Below are positions 8,817 through 16,212 of a DNA stretch of 64,000 nucleotides, one piece after another. The stretch is from DATMBF01 sp035559595 (GTDB taxonomy: Bacteria; Bacteroidota; Ignavibacteria; UBA10030): assembly GCA_035559595.1 (NCBI GenBank), contig DATMBF010000008.1, positions 62,001 to 126,000 of the forward strand. Direction: 5' to 3'. The notes beneath the pieces are model-generated. The model was not told the DNA's origin and did not search any database. It saw nothing but the letters and a program-made list of their open reading frames with translations. How positions within the stretch are numbered: position 1 is the first letter of the stretch; the number at the start of each line of letters is the position of its first letter. The position numbers were made by a program, and so were the translations under genes.

Positions 8817-10483
8817 TGAGGCCGCGAGGTATACTGCTGGTTCTTCTTCTCTTCTACTCGCTTCCAGCTGCTGCACAAGCGAAAAGGGAGCCCGATCCTC
8901 GCCGGCCTGATGTTGCGCGACCTGCTGACACTCTCCAGACACCAACCATGCCGCTTCCGAAGATCGAACTTCCAGAATATGTCATCACCGGTGTTGCAAC
9001 GGTCGATGTCCCCTCATTTCAGAAAGAGGAGGTCGATGACGCCATGACTCGGCCGCTTCTTCTCACCCAACTTTCCTCGAATTCGGAAAAAGAGATTTCC
9101 GAGTTTCTCGACCCAAAGCGGAACTCGGTTTCCTCGTTAAAGGAGCAAACGATCGGAAAGATCGAGGCGAGCCTCGGGACGTATTTCACTCCCTCGGTCT
9201 ATCTGGGCTTCGGACAGGAGTGGCAACTCTTTCGATATCGTGTCGTAGGAGACTACTACCGCACCATGGGTTTCGCAGATGCGACAGACAGATCGCAAGG
9301 ACGTATCGGGGGAGATGCAGCGTTTACACTCCGCAGCAGCTCTGAAATCATCAATGGGATGCGTATTCGGGCGGGATTGAGTTATGGAAGCGATGATTAC
9401 AAGTTTTATGGCTCGTTGAGTCCATTCACTACGCGATCTATTTCGGCATTAGAGGGCAGTCTAAGGGCTGAACTTCCGTCGGGAAGACCATGGACCGCCT
9501 CAATTGCTCTTTCGCAGCACGAGACCGAGATTCGGGATTCGAGTTTCAAAACGTCGGAGCGAGCCACGAGTATTTTTGTGCAGGCTCGTATCCCGCTTTT
9601 GTGGTTTCCACTTACCACAGGGTTTCACTATCAGACCTCAACCGTGGTCGGATTGACCTCTCGGACGGCTCATCTGGTTGATGTGTTTGCGGGAGTTCCT
9701 CGCCAATGGTGGCACGACTATTTTGCCGAAGGTTCACTGCATCTTTACTACTCCAAGAACATGTCAGGGGGGTGGTTGTATGCACTTTATCCGCAGATAA
9801 TGGCCGGATACCGTTTGGGTGAGCAACACGTTGCCTTTGTCGGTGTTGAGCCGGCTGTTTCTTTCCGATCATTGCTTGGGGACATTCGACAAGCGATGTA
9901 TCTTTCTACTGAAGCTGTGCTTCGCAACAGAAACGTGAAAACTGACTATTCCGGCGGCGTCGAATCGGACTGGTCAGGCTGGCTGCGAACGAAAGGAACT
10001 GTGAGGTACAACGTTGTGGTCAACGAACCGATTCTCGAGGAAGCGTCGAAAGGAATCTGGTTCTATCAATACACCGGTGAAGCAGAGTACTGGACTCTGA
10101 AAGCGGAAGCATTTGCAAACGTCACCCCAAATGATTATTTTGCACTCGCCTTGACAGCGCGCACAAGCGAGATATCGACGAGAGGAAGTGAAGTTCCCTA
10201 CATTCCCTCAGTTGAGCTTGTGGCGTCGTATCGGCGCCTGTTGGCTTTCGGGGTGGAAGTTTCGCCGGAGTTTCACGTTGTAGGAGAGCGAAAAGCGAAT
10301 CTTGCAGCAACACAGTCGCTACCGTCATACGGCGTGCTGGGATTTCGAGTCACCTATTCGCCGTTGAAATCGCTGGTTGTGTTCCTCAAGGCCGACAACA
10401 TCACGAATACCAGGTACCAGGTGTGGAGAGGATATGACGCTGAGCCTCAGAAGTTCTTTTTCGGGTTGGGCTACACATGGTAG
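8816..10483 (+). CDS. TonB-receptor-like outer-membrane beta-barrel without plug domain
   Basis: A 555-residue protein with a cleavable signal (MRPRGILLVLLLFYSLPAAAQA). A proline-rich linker (LPKIELPEYVITG) is followed by a long series of alternating amphipathic strands. The C terminus has the pattern of TonB-dependent receptors (KADNITNTRYQVWRGYDAEP, ending KFFFGLGYTW with a terminal aromatic). The length and the lack of a recognisable plug suggest a plug-less barrel. The LPEYVITGV segment near residues 52-60 could be a vestigial TonB-box-like or plug edge, but this is uncertain. It overlaps the TPR gene start-to-stop and lies just upstream of SPOR and Exb/Ton genes, so it is probably the outer-membrane partner of that module. 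The substrate is unknown. Confidence 0.8.
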   Translation: MRPRGILLVLLLFYSLPAAAQAKREPDPRRPDVARPADTLQTPTMPLPKIELPEYVITGVATVDVPSFQKEEVDDAMTRPLLLTQLSSNSEKEISEFLDPKRNSVSSLKEQTIGKIEASLGTYFTPSVYLGFGQEWQLFRYRVVGDYYRTMGFADATDRSQGRIGGDAAFTLRSSSEIINGMRIRAGLSYGSDDYKFYGSLSPFTTRSISALEGSLRAELPSGRPWTASIALSQHETEIRDSSFKTSERATSIFVQARIPLLWFPLTTGFHYQTSTVVGLTSRTAHLVDVFAGVPRQWWHDYFAEGSLHLYYSKNMSGGWLYALYPQIMAGYRLGEQHVAFVGVEPAVSFRSLLGDIRQAMYLSTEAVLRNRNVKTDYSGGVESDWSGWLRTKGTVRYNVVVNEPILEEASKGIWFYQYTGEAEYWTLKAEAFANVTPNDYFALALTARTSEISTRGSEVPYIPSVELVASYRRLLAFGVEVSPEFHVVGERKANLAATQSLPSYGVLGFRVTYSPLKSLVVFLKADNITNTRYQVWRGYDAEPQKFFFGLGYTW

Positions 10484-10537
10484 ACGCCACATGATGTCCG
10501 ATATTCATCACACTCCAATAACACAGGAGGATTATTC

Positions 10538-11164
10538 ATGCCAGATCTCAATTTGATCGATGATGAGGGAATGGAAGGGACGCCAACAACGGCCGCACCA
10601 AAGTCCGGTGGCGGCGGAACGGCGAAAGTTCTAATCATTGTCATCGCTGTGGTGGTTCTTGGAGGTGGCGTCTTTCTCTTGAACAAGTTCGGCATCATCA
10701 AGCTGTGGGGCAAGAAGGCGCCACCGGCGGTCACGCAGGTGCAGGAAGAGGCATTTCCGACCGATCTGCCGCCTGAGCAGATGGCGACGGCGGAGGATAC
10801 CTCGATGGCGGAGCTCCTTGAAACGCCACCGATCGATACGCCCGAAAAGAAGATGGATGAACCAGTCGCCATGAAGCCCTCGGGCATGACAGCAGACGGA
10901 AAAGCGAAGCTTGCCCAGATGACGGGAAACTACACGATTCAGGTTTCTGCGTGGCGTGACAAAGGAACGGCCGACCTCATGGTGAAGCGTCTTGAAGAGG
11001 CCGGATATCCCGCATATGTTGAACGCCGCGATCACAAGGATGGAACGTGGTATACCGTTCGCATTGGTCGTTATGCCTCGCCGAGAGAGGCCAAAAAGGC
11101 TGTCGAGGCGTTTGCGCTTGAGCTTCGCTCGAGCTACTGGATCGATCGCGTTCGCACCAGATAA
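10538..11164 (+). CDS. SPOR-domain membrane protein
   Basis: A 208-residue protein with a short cytosolic N terminus, one transmembrane helix (about residues 29-52, KVLIIVIAVVVLGGGVFLL), a proline/glutamate-rich periplasmic linker, and a C-terminal SPOR domain (YTIQVSAWRDKGTADLMVKR, then GTWYTVRIGRYASPREA). SPOR domains bind denuded peptidoglycan, often at division sites. An AGGAGG site sits 8 bases before the ATG. It lies between the barrel gene and exbB in the same orientation, so it probably anchors the trans-envelope module to the cell wall; that role is inferred from context. Confidence 0.9.
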   Translation: MPDLNLIDDEGMEGTPTTAAPKSGGGGTAKVLIIVIAVVVLGGGVFLLNKFGIIKLWGKKAPPAVTQVQEEAFPTDLPPEQMATAEDTSMAELLETPPIDTPEKKMDEPVAMKPSGMTADGKAKLAQMTGNYTIQVSAWRDKGTADLMVKRLEEAGYPAYVERRDHKDGTWYTVRIGRYASPREAKKAVEAFALELRSSYWIDRVRTR

Positions 11165-11199
11165 GTCTGGTTCATGTCAACCGGGAGATTGTAGGGTCT

Positions 11200-11907
11200 A
11201 TGGATACTTCGAACCTTCTTACCCTTTTTACCAAAGGTGGGATCCTTATGTATCCCATCTTGTTGTGCTCCATCCTTACTATTGTTGTTATCGTGGAGCG
11301 GTGGCTGGTGTTGCGAAAAGCGCGGATTGATCCGGGCCAGTTCATGTTGAAGCTGCGAAGCGTATTGCAGCGTGGCGATCTGATGGCAGCGATCAACTTC
11401 TGCTCGAAGAACGCGGCCCCGCTTGCGCAGATCATGAAGCGTGGACTGACAAAGTACCCAGAAGGGGATGAGCACGTCCGCACAGCAATAGAGAATGCGG
11501 GGAAAGAAGAGACGTATAAGTTAGAACATCGGCTTGGCATCCTCGCTACGATTGCCGGAATAGCACCTCTCTTGGGCTTTTTGGGGACCGTCACCGGCAT
11601 GATCGGAGCGTTTCGGACTATTGAACAACTCAGTGGCAGCGTCAACCCGTCTGACCTGGCAGGCGGAATCTGGGAAGCTCTTTTAACGACAGCGTTTGGA
11701 TTGATCGTGGGGATTCTCGCGTACGGCTTCTACAATTACTTTGTTACGCGCGTCAATCGATTTGTGTTTGAGATGGAAAGCGCATCAGAAGAGTTTCTGG
11801 ATCTTGTTCGTTCCGGAAAGCTTGAAGAAGGCGTTGAGGAGGCCGTGAGCACAGGTGGTAAGGGCCGTCGGGCGGTAGCGGACGAGTACTTCCAGAAAAA
11901 ACCATAG
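11200..11907 (+). CDS. exbB: ExbB/TolQ-family proton channel protein
   Basis: A 235-residue MotA/TolQ/ExbB protein. It has a first membrane helix (residues 15-32), a cytoplasmic helical section, and two C-terminal helices with the conserved LLGFLGTVTGMIGAF and the GLIVGILAYGFYNYF segment, including the pore-lining Thr. It forms the stator-like channel with ExbD and uses the proton gradient to energise TonB or TolA. exbD starts 6 bases after its stop. ExbB and TolQ cannot be told apart from sequence alone; the TonB-like third gene favours an ExbB role. Confidence 0.92.
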   Translation: MDTSNLLTLFTKGGILMYPILLCSILTIVVIVERWLVLRKARIDPGQFMLKLRSVLQRGDLMAAINFCSKNAAPLAQIMKRGLTKYPEGDEHVRTAIENAGKEETYKLEHRLGILATIAGIAPLLGFLGTVTGMIGAFRTIEQLSGSVNPSDLAGGIWEALLTTAFGLIVGILAYGFYNYFVTRVNRFVFEMESASEEFLDLVRSGKLEEGVEEAVSTGGKGRRAVADEYFQKKP

Positions 11908-11913
11908 TCGAAG

Positions 11914-12318
11914 ATGAAACTCAAAACCGAGCACAAGCTGCTAACGATTTTCTCTTTTTCTTCTCTTACAGATATCGTTCTGCTCCTCCTGATCTTCTTT
12001 CTCCTCTCCTCCTCTTTTGTCATTCAACCCGGCATTAAGGTTCAGCTTCCGAAGGCTGCCGCGGCTGAAGCAGACGATCGTCGTGACATTATTCTCACCC
12101 TCACGGACCAAGGGTTACTTTTTCTCAATAATGATCGTGTGACCGTTGAAACGCTGGGAGCCAGACTCTCTTCGCTTCTGGAAGCTTCGAAGGAGAAGTC
12201 TATCATCATTAACGCTGACCGCGCCGTAAGCCTCCAGAGTGCGGTGCAGGTGATGGATATCGCTAAAGCCGTCGGTGCGACACGATTCCTGATCGCCACA
12301 CAACCAGCACTGGAATAA
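11914..12318 (+). CDS. exbD: ExbD/TolR-family protein
   Basis: A 134-residue protein with a short cytoplasmic tail and one transmembrane helix carrying the essential Asp (SLTDIVLLLLIFFLLSSSF). The periplasmic domain ends in VSLQSAVQVMDIAKAVGATR, typical of ExbD/TolR. It works with ExbB as the proton-driven motor. Its TAA overlaps the following ATG (TAATG), so it is translationally coupled to the TonB-like gene. Confidence 0.92.
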   Translation: MKLKTEHKLLTIFSFSSLTDIVLLLLIFFLLSSSFVIQPGIKVQLPKAAAAEADDRRDIILTLTDQGLLFLNNDRVTVETLGARLSSLLEASKEKSIIINADRAVSLQSAVQVMDIAKAVGATRFLIATQPALE

Positions 12319-13103
12319 TGAAATATCGGAAAGAGATGGTGAAGGGATGGGTTGTTTCGATCGTTGTGCACCTCCTTCTCCTTTTGTTCCTTTTCCTCAC
12401 TGACTTCCCGCAGATCATGCAATCCCAGGAGTTCGTCGAGGTATCCTGGGGGGCAGCGCTGGAGGAGAAGACAACCCCATCCGCACCGTCCCCAACAGCT
12501 TCTCCAGAAGCTCCCCCGAAAGTTCATTCCAAGACCGTTGCGCGGCCCCAACAACCGGTAAGTGTTCCTGAACGGAGACTCCCCGATCCGACAGATGATC
12601 TTCTTTCACTTCCGCGATCCGACAAGCAGGAGGCTTTTCAACAGGCTCCTCTTCGAGCAGACCGATCGCCGCGACAGTCAGTGGGAGATCGCGAGGTCGA
12701 CAAGGCGGCGATGGAGAGGGGTGAAGGAGAGAGAACATTGCCGAACCCGGGTCGTGGTGCCTCGGATGGCCTTTCGCCCACGGGAACGTCAGGTGCTGGT
12801 GGTGGCATCGATGAGGGTGTTTCGTTCTCGATTCAATGGATGGAGGGAGGGACGCGAAAGAAGATTTCAGGAGATTTGCCTCAATACCCCAAGGGAGTCA
12901 ACGTCGAGGCGCAAATCAAGATCCAAACGATCGTGATGCCGGACGGGAGTGTGAAAGCCGTTCAGCCGCTTCAAAAAGGGAACACCAGGCTCGAGGAGGC
13001 AGCAATGAAGGAGTTGCGGTTCTGGAGGTTCGAGCCTCTCCGGCAATCCCAGCCGCAGGTCGAACAGACCTGCACTGTTACCTTTCTGTTTAAGCTGAAG
13101 TAA
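12318..13103 (+). CDS. tonB: TonB/TolA-like energy transducer
   Basis: A 261-residue protein with an N-terminal membrane anchor (residues 11-32), a proline-rich periplasmic stretch (residues about 50-85) and a C-terminal TonB domain of about 80 residues. Typical features of that domain are MPDGSVKAVQPLQKGN, LEEAAMKELRFWRFEPL and a final beta strand. It would transmit energy from ExbBD to an outer-membrane partner, plausibly the barrel at 8816-10483. It closes the cassette. The convergent gene on the other strand ends only 6 bases away, with no obvious terminator between them. Confidence 0.9.
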   Translation: MKYRKEMVKGWVVSIVVHLLLLLFLFLTDFPQIMQSQEFVEVSWGAALEEKTTPSAPSPTASPEAPPKVHSKTVARPQQPVSVPERRLPDPTDDLLSLPRSDKQEAFQQAPLRADRSPRQSVGDREVDKAAMERGEGERTLPNPGRGASDGLSPTGTSGAGGGIDEGVSFSIQWMEGGTRKKISGDLPQYPKGVNVEAQIKIQTIVMPDGSVKAVQPLQKGNTRLEEAAMKELRFWRFEPLRQSQPQVEQTCTVTFLFKLK

Positions 13104-13109
13104 TCGCCA

Positions 13110-13412
13110 TCAGGTTGTCGGCGGCTCTCCAGTCTTAAAACGATCCCCACCCAGAAACAGCCAATAGAAGACAATCTCCGCGACGGTTAGCAGAACCAGA
13201 GCAATAGCGTCTGCATCCAACCATTCAGCCAATCCCTCTTCCGGGAAAACAACCCTGGTTACCATTGTCGAGATTGTCCATCCGACTGTGAATATAATGA
13301 CAATGAACGCCACGGCAAGGATGCCATCCTTCGTGTTACCGAGCTTCTTCCAACGGAAGAAGGCGTAGACACACGCGATCCCGTGAAGGGCAAATATCGT
13401 CGCTGAAACCAT
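13110..13412 (-). CDS. Small three-helix membrane protein, unknown
   Basis: A 100-residue protein with three predicted transmembrane segments (about residues 3-18, 29-52 and 68-90, including ILAVAFIVIIFTVGWTISTM). I do not recognise a family. It begins directly at the stop of the sugar transferase gene (start 13412, transferase end 13413), so it is the last gene of the sugar-transferase/gmhA/GGGPS/alaS strand run. It may serve envelope polysaccharide export, but nothing in its sequence proves that. Confidence 0.7.
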   Translation of the reverse strand: MVSATIFALHGIACVYAFFRWKKLGNTKDGILAVAFIVIIFTVGWTISTMVTRVVFPEEGLAEWLDADAIALVLLTVAEIVFYWLFLGGDRFKTGEPPTT

Positions 13413-14831
13413 CTAATATGCATCCTTGCCAAACAACACAGCCCGGATTGTCTTGAAGATGATCTTGAGGTCGAACACAAGTGACCAGTTCTCGACGTAA
13501 TAAACATCGTATCTGGTCCGTTCTTCGATTGAAGCATTCCCCCGCAGTCCATTCACCTGCGCCCATCCGGTCATTCCTGTCTTGACGCGGTGGCGATCCA
13601 GATATTTGGGTACCGCTTTCCTAAACTGCTGAACAAAATGGGGTCGCTCGGGTCGCGGCCCAACAATGCTCATGTCTCCTTTCAGGACGTTGAGCAGTTG
13701 GGGAAGCTCGTCGAGACTAAATCGCCGGAGAAATTTTCCTACACGTGTTACCCGCGGGTCATCCTTCCTTGCCCAAACAGGACCGGTCTTTTGTTCGGCA
13801 TCGATTCTCATCGTGCGGAATTTTAGCACGCGAAACGATACGCCGTCCAGCCCGACCCGTTCCTGTGAGTAGAAGACCGGGCCTTGAGAGTCGAGCTTGA
13901 TCAGGAGAGGGATGATCAGAAAGAGTGGACTTGTGAGAATGAGGATGACCGTGGAGAACACAACATCGAACCCGCGTTTGATAACCTGATTCCAGGCAGA
14001 CAAGGGAACATCTTTGATCTTGATGAAAGGAATTCCTTCCAACTCCTTGATGCGAACGCGGCTTGTCATCAACTCGACCATATCCGGCACCATCATGATC
14101 TCCGTGTTCAGTCCCTCACAATCCCGAACCAGCTCATAAAGCTGTGGATGCTCTTTATAGGTAAGCGCAACGAGGAGGACTTCGATCTGATGAGACTTGA
14201 TATACGCAGGAATATTTGCGATACGCCCAAGGTATGGGAGTTTTGTTCTGCCCATCAGTCCCTTGCTCGACCCCGGCGAGAAATAGCCGATTACCTCATA
14301 GCCGAGCGATGGATGATCGGCGATGTTCTCATAGACTCTCCTCGCAGTCTCGTTGACGCCGACGATGACCACATGCTTTGTGTCGCGGCCGCTCGCATAC
14401 CACCATTGCTCGAATTTCATTGCCCCAAATCGTCCAAGCGAAATGAAGACAATGCCGAAAACACCAAGCATGCCAAAGACCAGCCGAGAATAGGAGAACT
14501 CACGATAGAAAAAGGCCGCAGCCATGACCAGAAGCATCCCTATGAAGACGACCCGAACGATGGCAAAGAACTCGTCAGAGAAATAGACGTTCCGTCGCGG
14601 TTGATACATACCGCGCATTTTGAAGAGAAGCAGCCAGGCAGGAATAACGACGAGAGAACCTTCTACGTAGGCGATCAGTTCCGGAATCCCAAGCGTAACG
14701 GGAATGATGGAAGTGAGTGGAGAGTAAAAACGAAGCCAGTAGGAGAAGAGAAACGCCCCTTCAATGGCCACGATATCGGAAATGACAGTAACGAGGGGGA
14801 CAACGAGGTCTTTACGCGGTGGCCGGGACAT
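13413..14831 (-). CDS. Polyprenyl glycosylphosphotransferase (initiating sugar transferase)
   Basis: A 472-residue WbaP/WcaJ-type enzyme. The N-terminal part has four to five membrane helices, then a CoA-binding-like Rossmann domain (HVVIVGVNETARRVYENI). From about residue 280 comes the bacterial sugar transferase domain, with a re-entrant/membrane helix and signature motifs KRGFDVVFS, FYSQERVGLDG, LKFRTMRIDAE, SLDELPQLLNVLKGDMSIVG and GMTGWAQVNGLRG. It transfers a sugar-1-phosphate from a nucleotide sugar to undecaprenyl phosphate, the first step of exopolysaccharide or O-antigen units. The neighbouring gmhA 25 bases upstream also points to surface glycans, but no other glycan cluster gene is adjacent. 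Confidence 0.93.
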   Translation of the reverse strand: MSRPPRKDLVVPLVTVISDIVAIEGAFLFSYWLRFYSPLTSIIPVTLGIPELIAYVEGSLVVIPAWLLLFKMRGMYQPRRNVYFSDEFFAIVRVVFIGMLLVMAAAFFYREFSYSRLVFGMLGVFGIVFISLGRFGAMKFEQWWYASGRDTKHVVIVGVNETARRVYENIADHPSLGYEVIGYFSPGSSKGLMGRTKLPYLGRIANIPAYIKSHQIEVLLVALTYKEHPQLYELVRDCEGLNTEIMMVPDMVELMTSRVRIKELEGIPFIKIKDVPLSAWNQVIKRGFDVVFSTVILILTSPLFLIIPLLIKLDSQGPVFYSQERVGLDGVSFRVLKFRTMRIDAEQKTGPVWARKDDPRVTRVGKFLRRFSLDELPQLLNVLKGDMSIVGPRPERPHFVQQFRKAVPKYLDRHRVKTGMTGWAQVNGLRGNASIEERTRYDVYYVENWSLVFDLKIIFKTIRAVLFGKDAY

Positions 14832-14856
14832 GGAAGCGGCAGGGCTCAGGAGTCAA

Positions 14857-15438
14857 TCATCCGAAGAGCTCTTGTTCGACTTGTTGAAAAATGATATGTC
14901 CAATCGTAATGTGCCCCTCTTGAATGCGTTGCGTATCATCGGCTGGAACGATGATCGCCAGATCGACAAGCTCTTTGGACTTGCCACCGTTTTTGCCCAA
15001 AAATCCGATGGTGCACATCTTCTTCTCGCGCGCCTTGATGAAAGCGCGATTGACACTCTCGGAATTTCCACTCGTGCTGATGCCGATCAACACATCCCCT
15101 CCATTGCCGATGGCTTCTACCGACCGGGCAAAGACATTATCATAGCCGATATCGTTAGCGCCAGCGGTGAGTAAGGAGGTATCGGTGGTCAGTGCAATGG
15201 CGGGGAGGCCGGGTCTCTTGAGGGCTGGATTCAGCCGGATGACGAACTCCGTTGCCAGATGCTGGGCATCCGCTGCACTTCCACCGTTGCCACAGAGGAG
15301 AATCTTCTTTCCTTGTTTAAGGGCAGCAACAAGCAGATCAATAGCTTTCGAAATCTCCGTCTGACATTGCTTGGCAATTTTCTGCTTGGTCTCAGCGGAT
15401 TCAGCCAGAGATGTCTGGATAAACTGATCGCGGGTCAT
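14857..15438 (-). CDS. gmhA: Phosphoheptose isomerase (SIS domain)
   Basis: A 193-residue SIS-family protein of the usual GmhA length. Motifs are LCGNGGSAADAQHLATE, the sugar-binding STSGNSESV, and the metal/catalytic QEGHITIGH near the C terminus. It converts sedoheptulose 7-phosphate to D-glycero-D-manno-heptose 7-phosphate for heptose-containing LPS or glycans. It sits 8 bases downstream of the GGGPS gene in one operon with the sugar transferase. No GmhB/HldE gene is in the window. Confidence 0.92.
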   Translation of the reverse strand: MTRDQFIQTSLAESAETKQKIAKQCQTEISKAIDLLVAALKQGKKILLCGNGGSAADAQHLATEFVIRLNPALKRPGLPAIALTTDTSLLTAGANDIGYDNVFARSVEAIGNGGDVLIGISTSGNSESVNRAFIKAREKKMCTIGFLGKNGGKSKELVDLAIIVPADDTQRIQEGHITIGHIIFQQVEQELFG

Positions 15439-15446
15439 TCCGGTGG

Positions 15447-16205
15447 TTAAGACCTCACCTGTACGGCAGAGTGGATGGCGTCAGCAAAGTCTTTGATGAC
15501 AGATCGATGATTCCGTTCTTCGATCACCGTTCCGGTGACGACAAACGAGGCTCCTGCGCGAACACGATCGCGTGCCTGTTCGGGATTCGTAATGCCGCCA
15601 CCGATGATGATGGGAAGCGAGCAGTGAGATGCGACGGCTTTGATCATCATTTCGGAGACCGGGGCGTCTGCGCCGCTTCCGCAATCCATGTAGAGAAGTT
15701 TCATACCGATCGTTTCAGCGGCAATGGCATGTGCAATAGCAATATCCGGCTTGTGATGAGGAATCGGTTTGGTATTACTGATGAACTCTGCCGAAGTTGT
15801 CGCGCCTGCTTCGACCAACATGTATCCTGTAGAAATTGCCTCCAATCCCATCTTTTTGATAATGGGAGCGGCAATCACTTGATTGCCGATGAGATGCTCG
15901 GGATTGCGTCCGCTGATCAAGACAAGGAACAGGATTGCGTCGGCCGATGCGGAGACCTGAAACAGACTTCCCGGGAAGATCACAACGGGAAGTGTTGTGT
16001 TCCGTTTGATGACTTTGAGAACATGTTCGAATTGGTCCGTGACAAGGAGACTTCCACCAACGAGGAAGCCGTCGGCGCCGGCTTCGGTTGCGTCGCGTAC
16101 GAACGTCGGTAACGTCGCTTCGTCGATCTTGTCGGGATCGATAAGAATGAGGTACCCCGCCCCTCGCTCCCTCCTGATCGTTAACAGCCTCTCGAGTGTT
16201 TGCAT
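15447..16205 (-). CDS. Geranylgeranylglyceryl phosphate synthase-like protein (PcrB family)
   Basis: A 252-residue TIM-barrel prenyltransferase. Family signatures are LILIDPDKID, VIFPGSLFQVS, LLYMDCGSGADAPV, PIIIGGGITNPEQA and GASFVVTGTV. In archaea the enzyme joins geranylgeranyl diphosphate to sn-glycerol-1-phosphate, making the first ether bond of membrane lipids. Bacteroidota carry homologues with the same activity shown for some members. The sn-glycerol-1-phosphate dehydrogenase partner (AraM-type) is not in the window. It is tightly packed between alaS (7 bases) and gmhA (8 bases). Chain-length specificity cannot be judged from reading alone. Confidence 0.9.
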   Translation of the reverse strand: MQTLERLLTIRRERGAGYLILIDPDKIDEATLPTFVRDATEAGADGFLVGGSLLVTDQFEHVLKVIKRNTTLPVVIFPGSLFQVSASADAILFLVLISGRNPEHLIGNQVIAAPIIKKMGLEAISTGYMLVEAGATTSAEFISNTKPIPHHKPDIAIAHAIAAETIGMKLLYMDCGSGADAPVSEMMIKAVASHCSLPIIIGGGITNPEQARDRVRAGASFVVTGTVIEERNHRSVIKDFADAIHSAVQVRS

Positions 16206-16212
16206 ACGTCCC

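Noticed and set aside
9709..9730. TGGCAC followed by TTTTGC, resembling a sigma-54 promoter, of interest because rpoN is in the window.
   Set aside because: The distance between the GG and GC elements is 12 instead of 10, and it lies inside a coding region.
13884..14894. A 336-codon open frame on the plus strand opposite the sugar transferase gene.
   Set aside because: It is antisense to a well-supported gene, has no signal, domain or ribosome site, and its length is explained by codon bias of the true gene.
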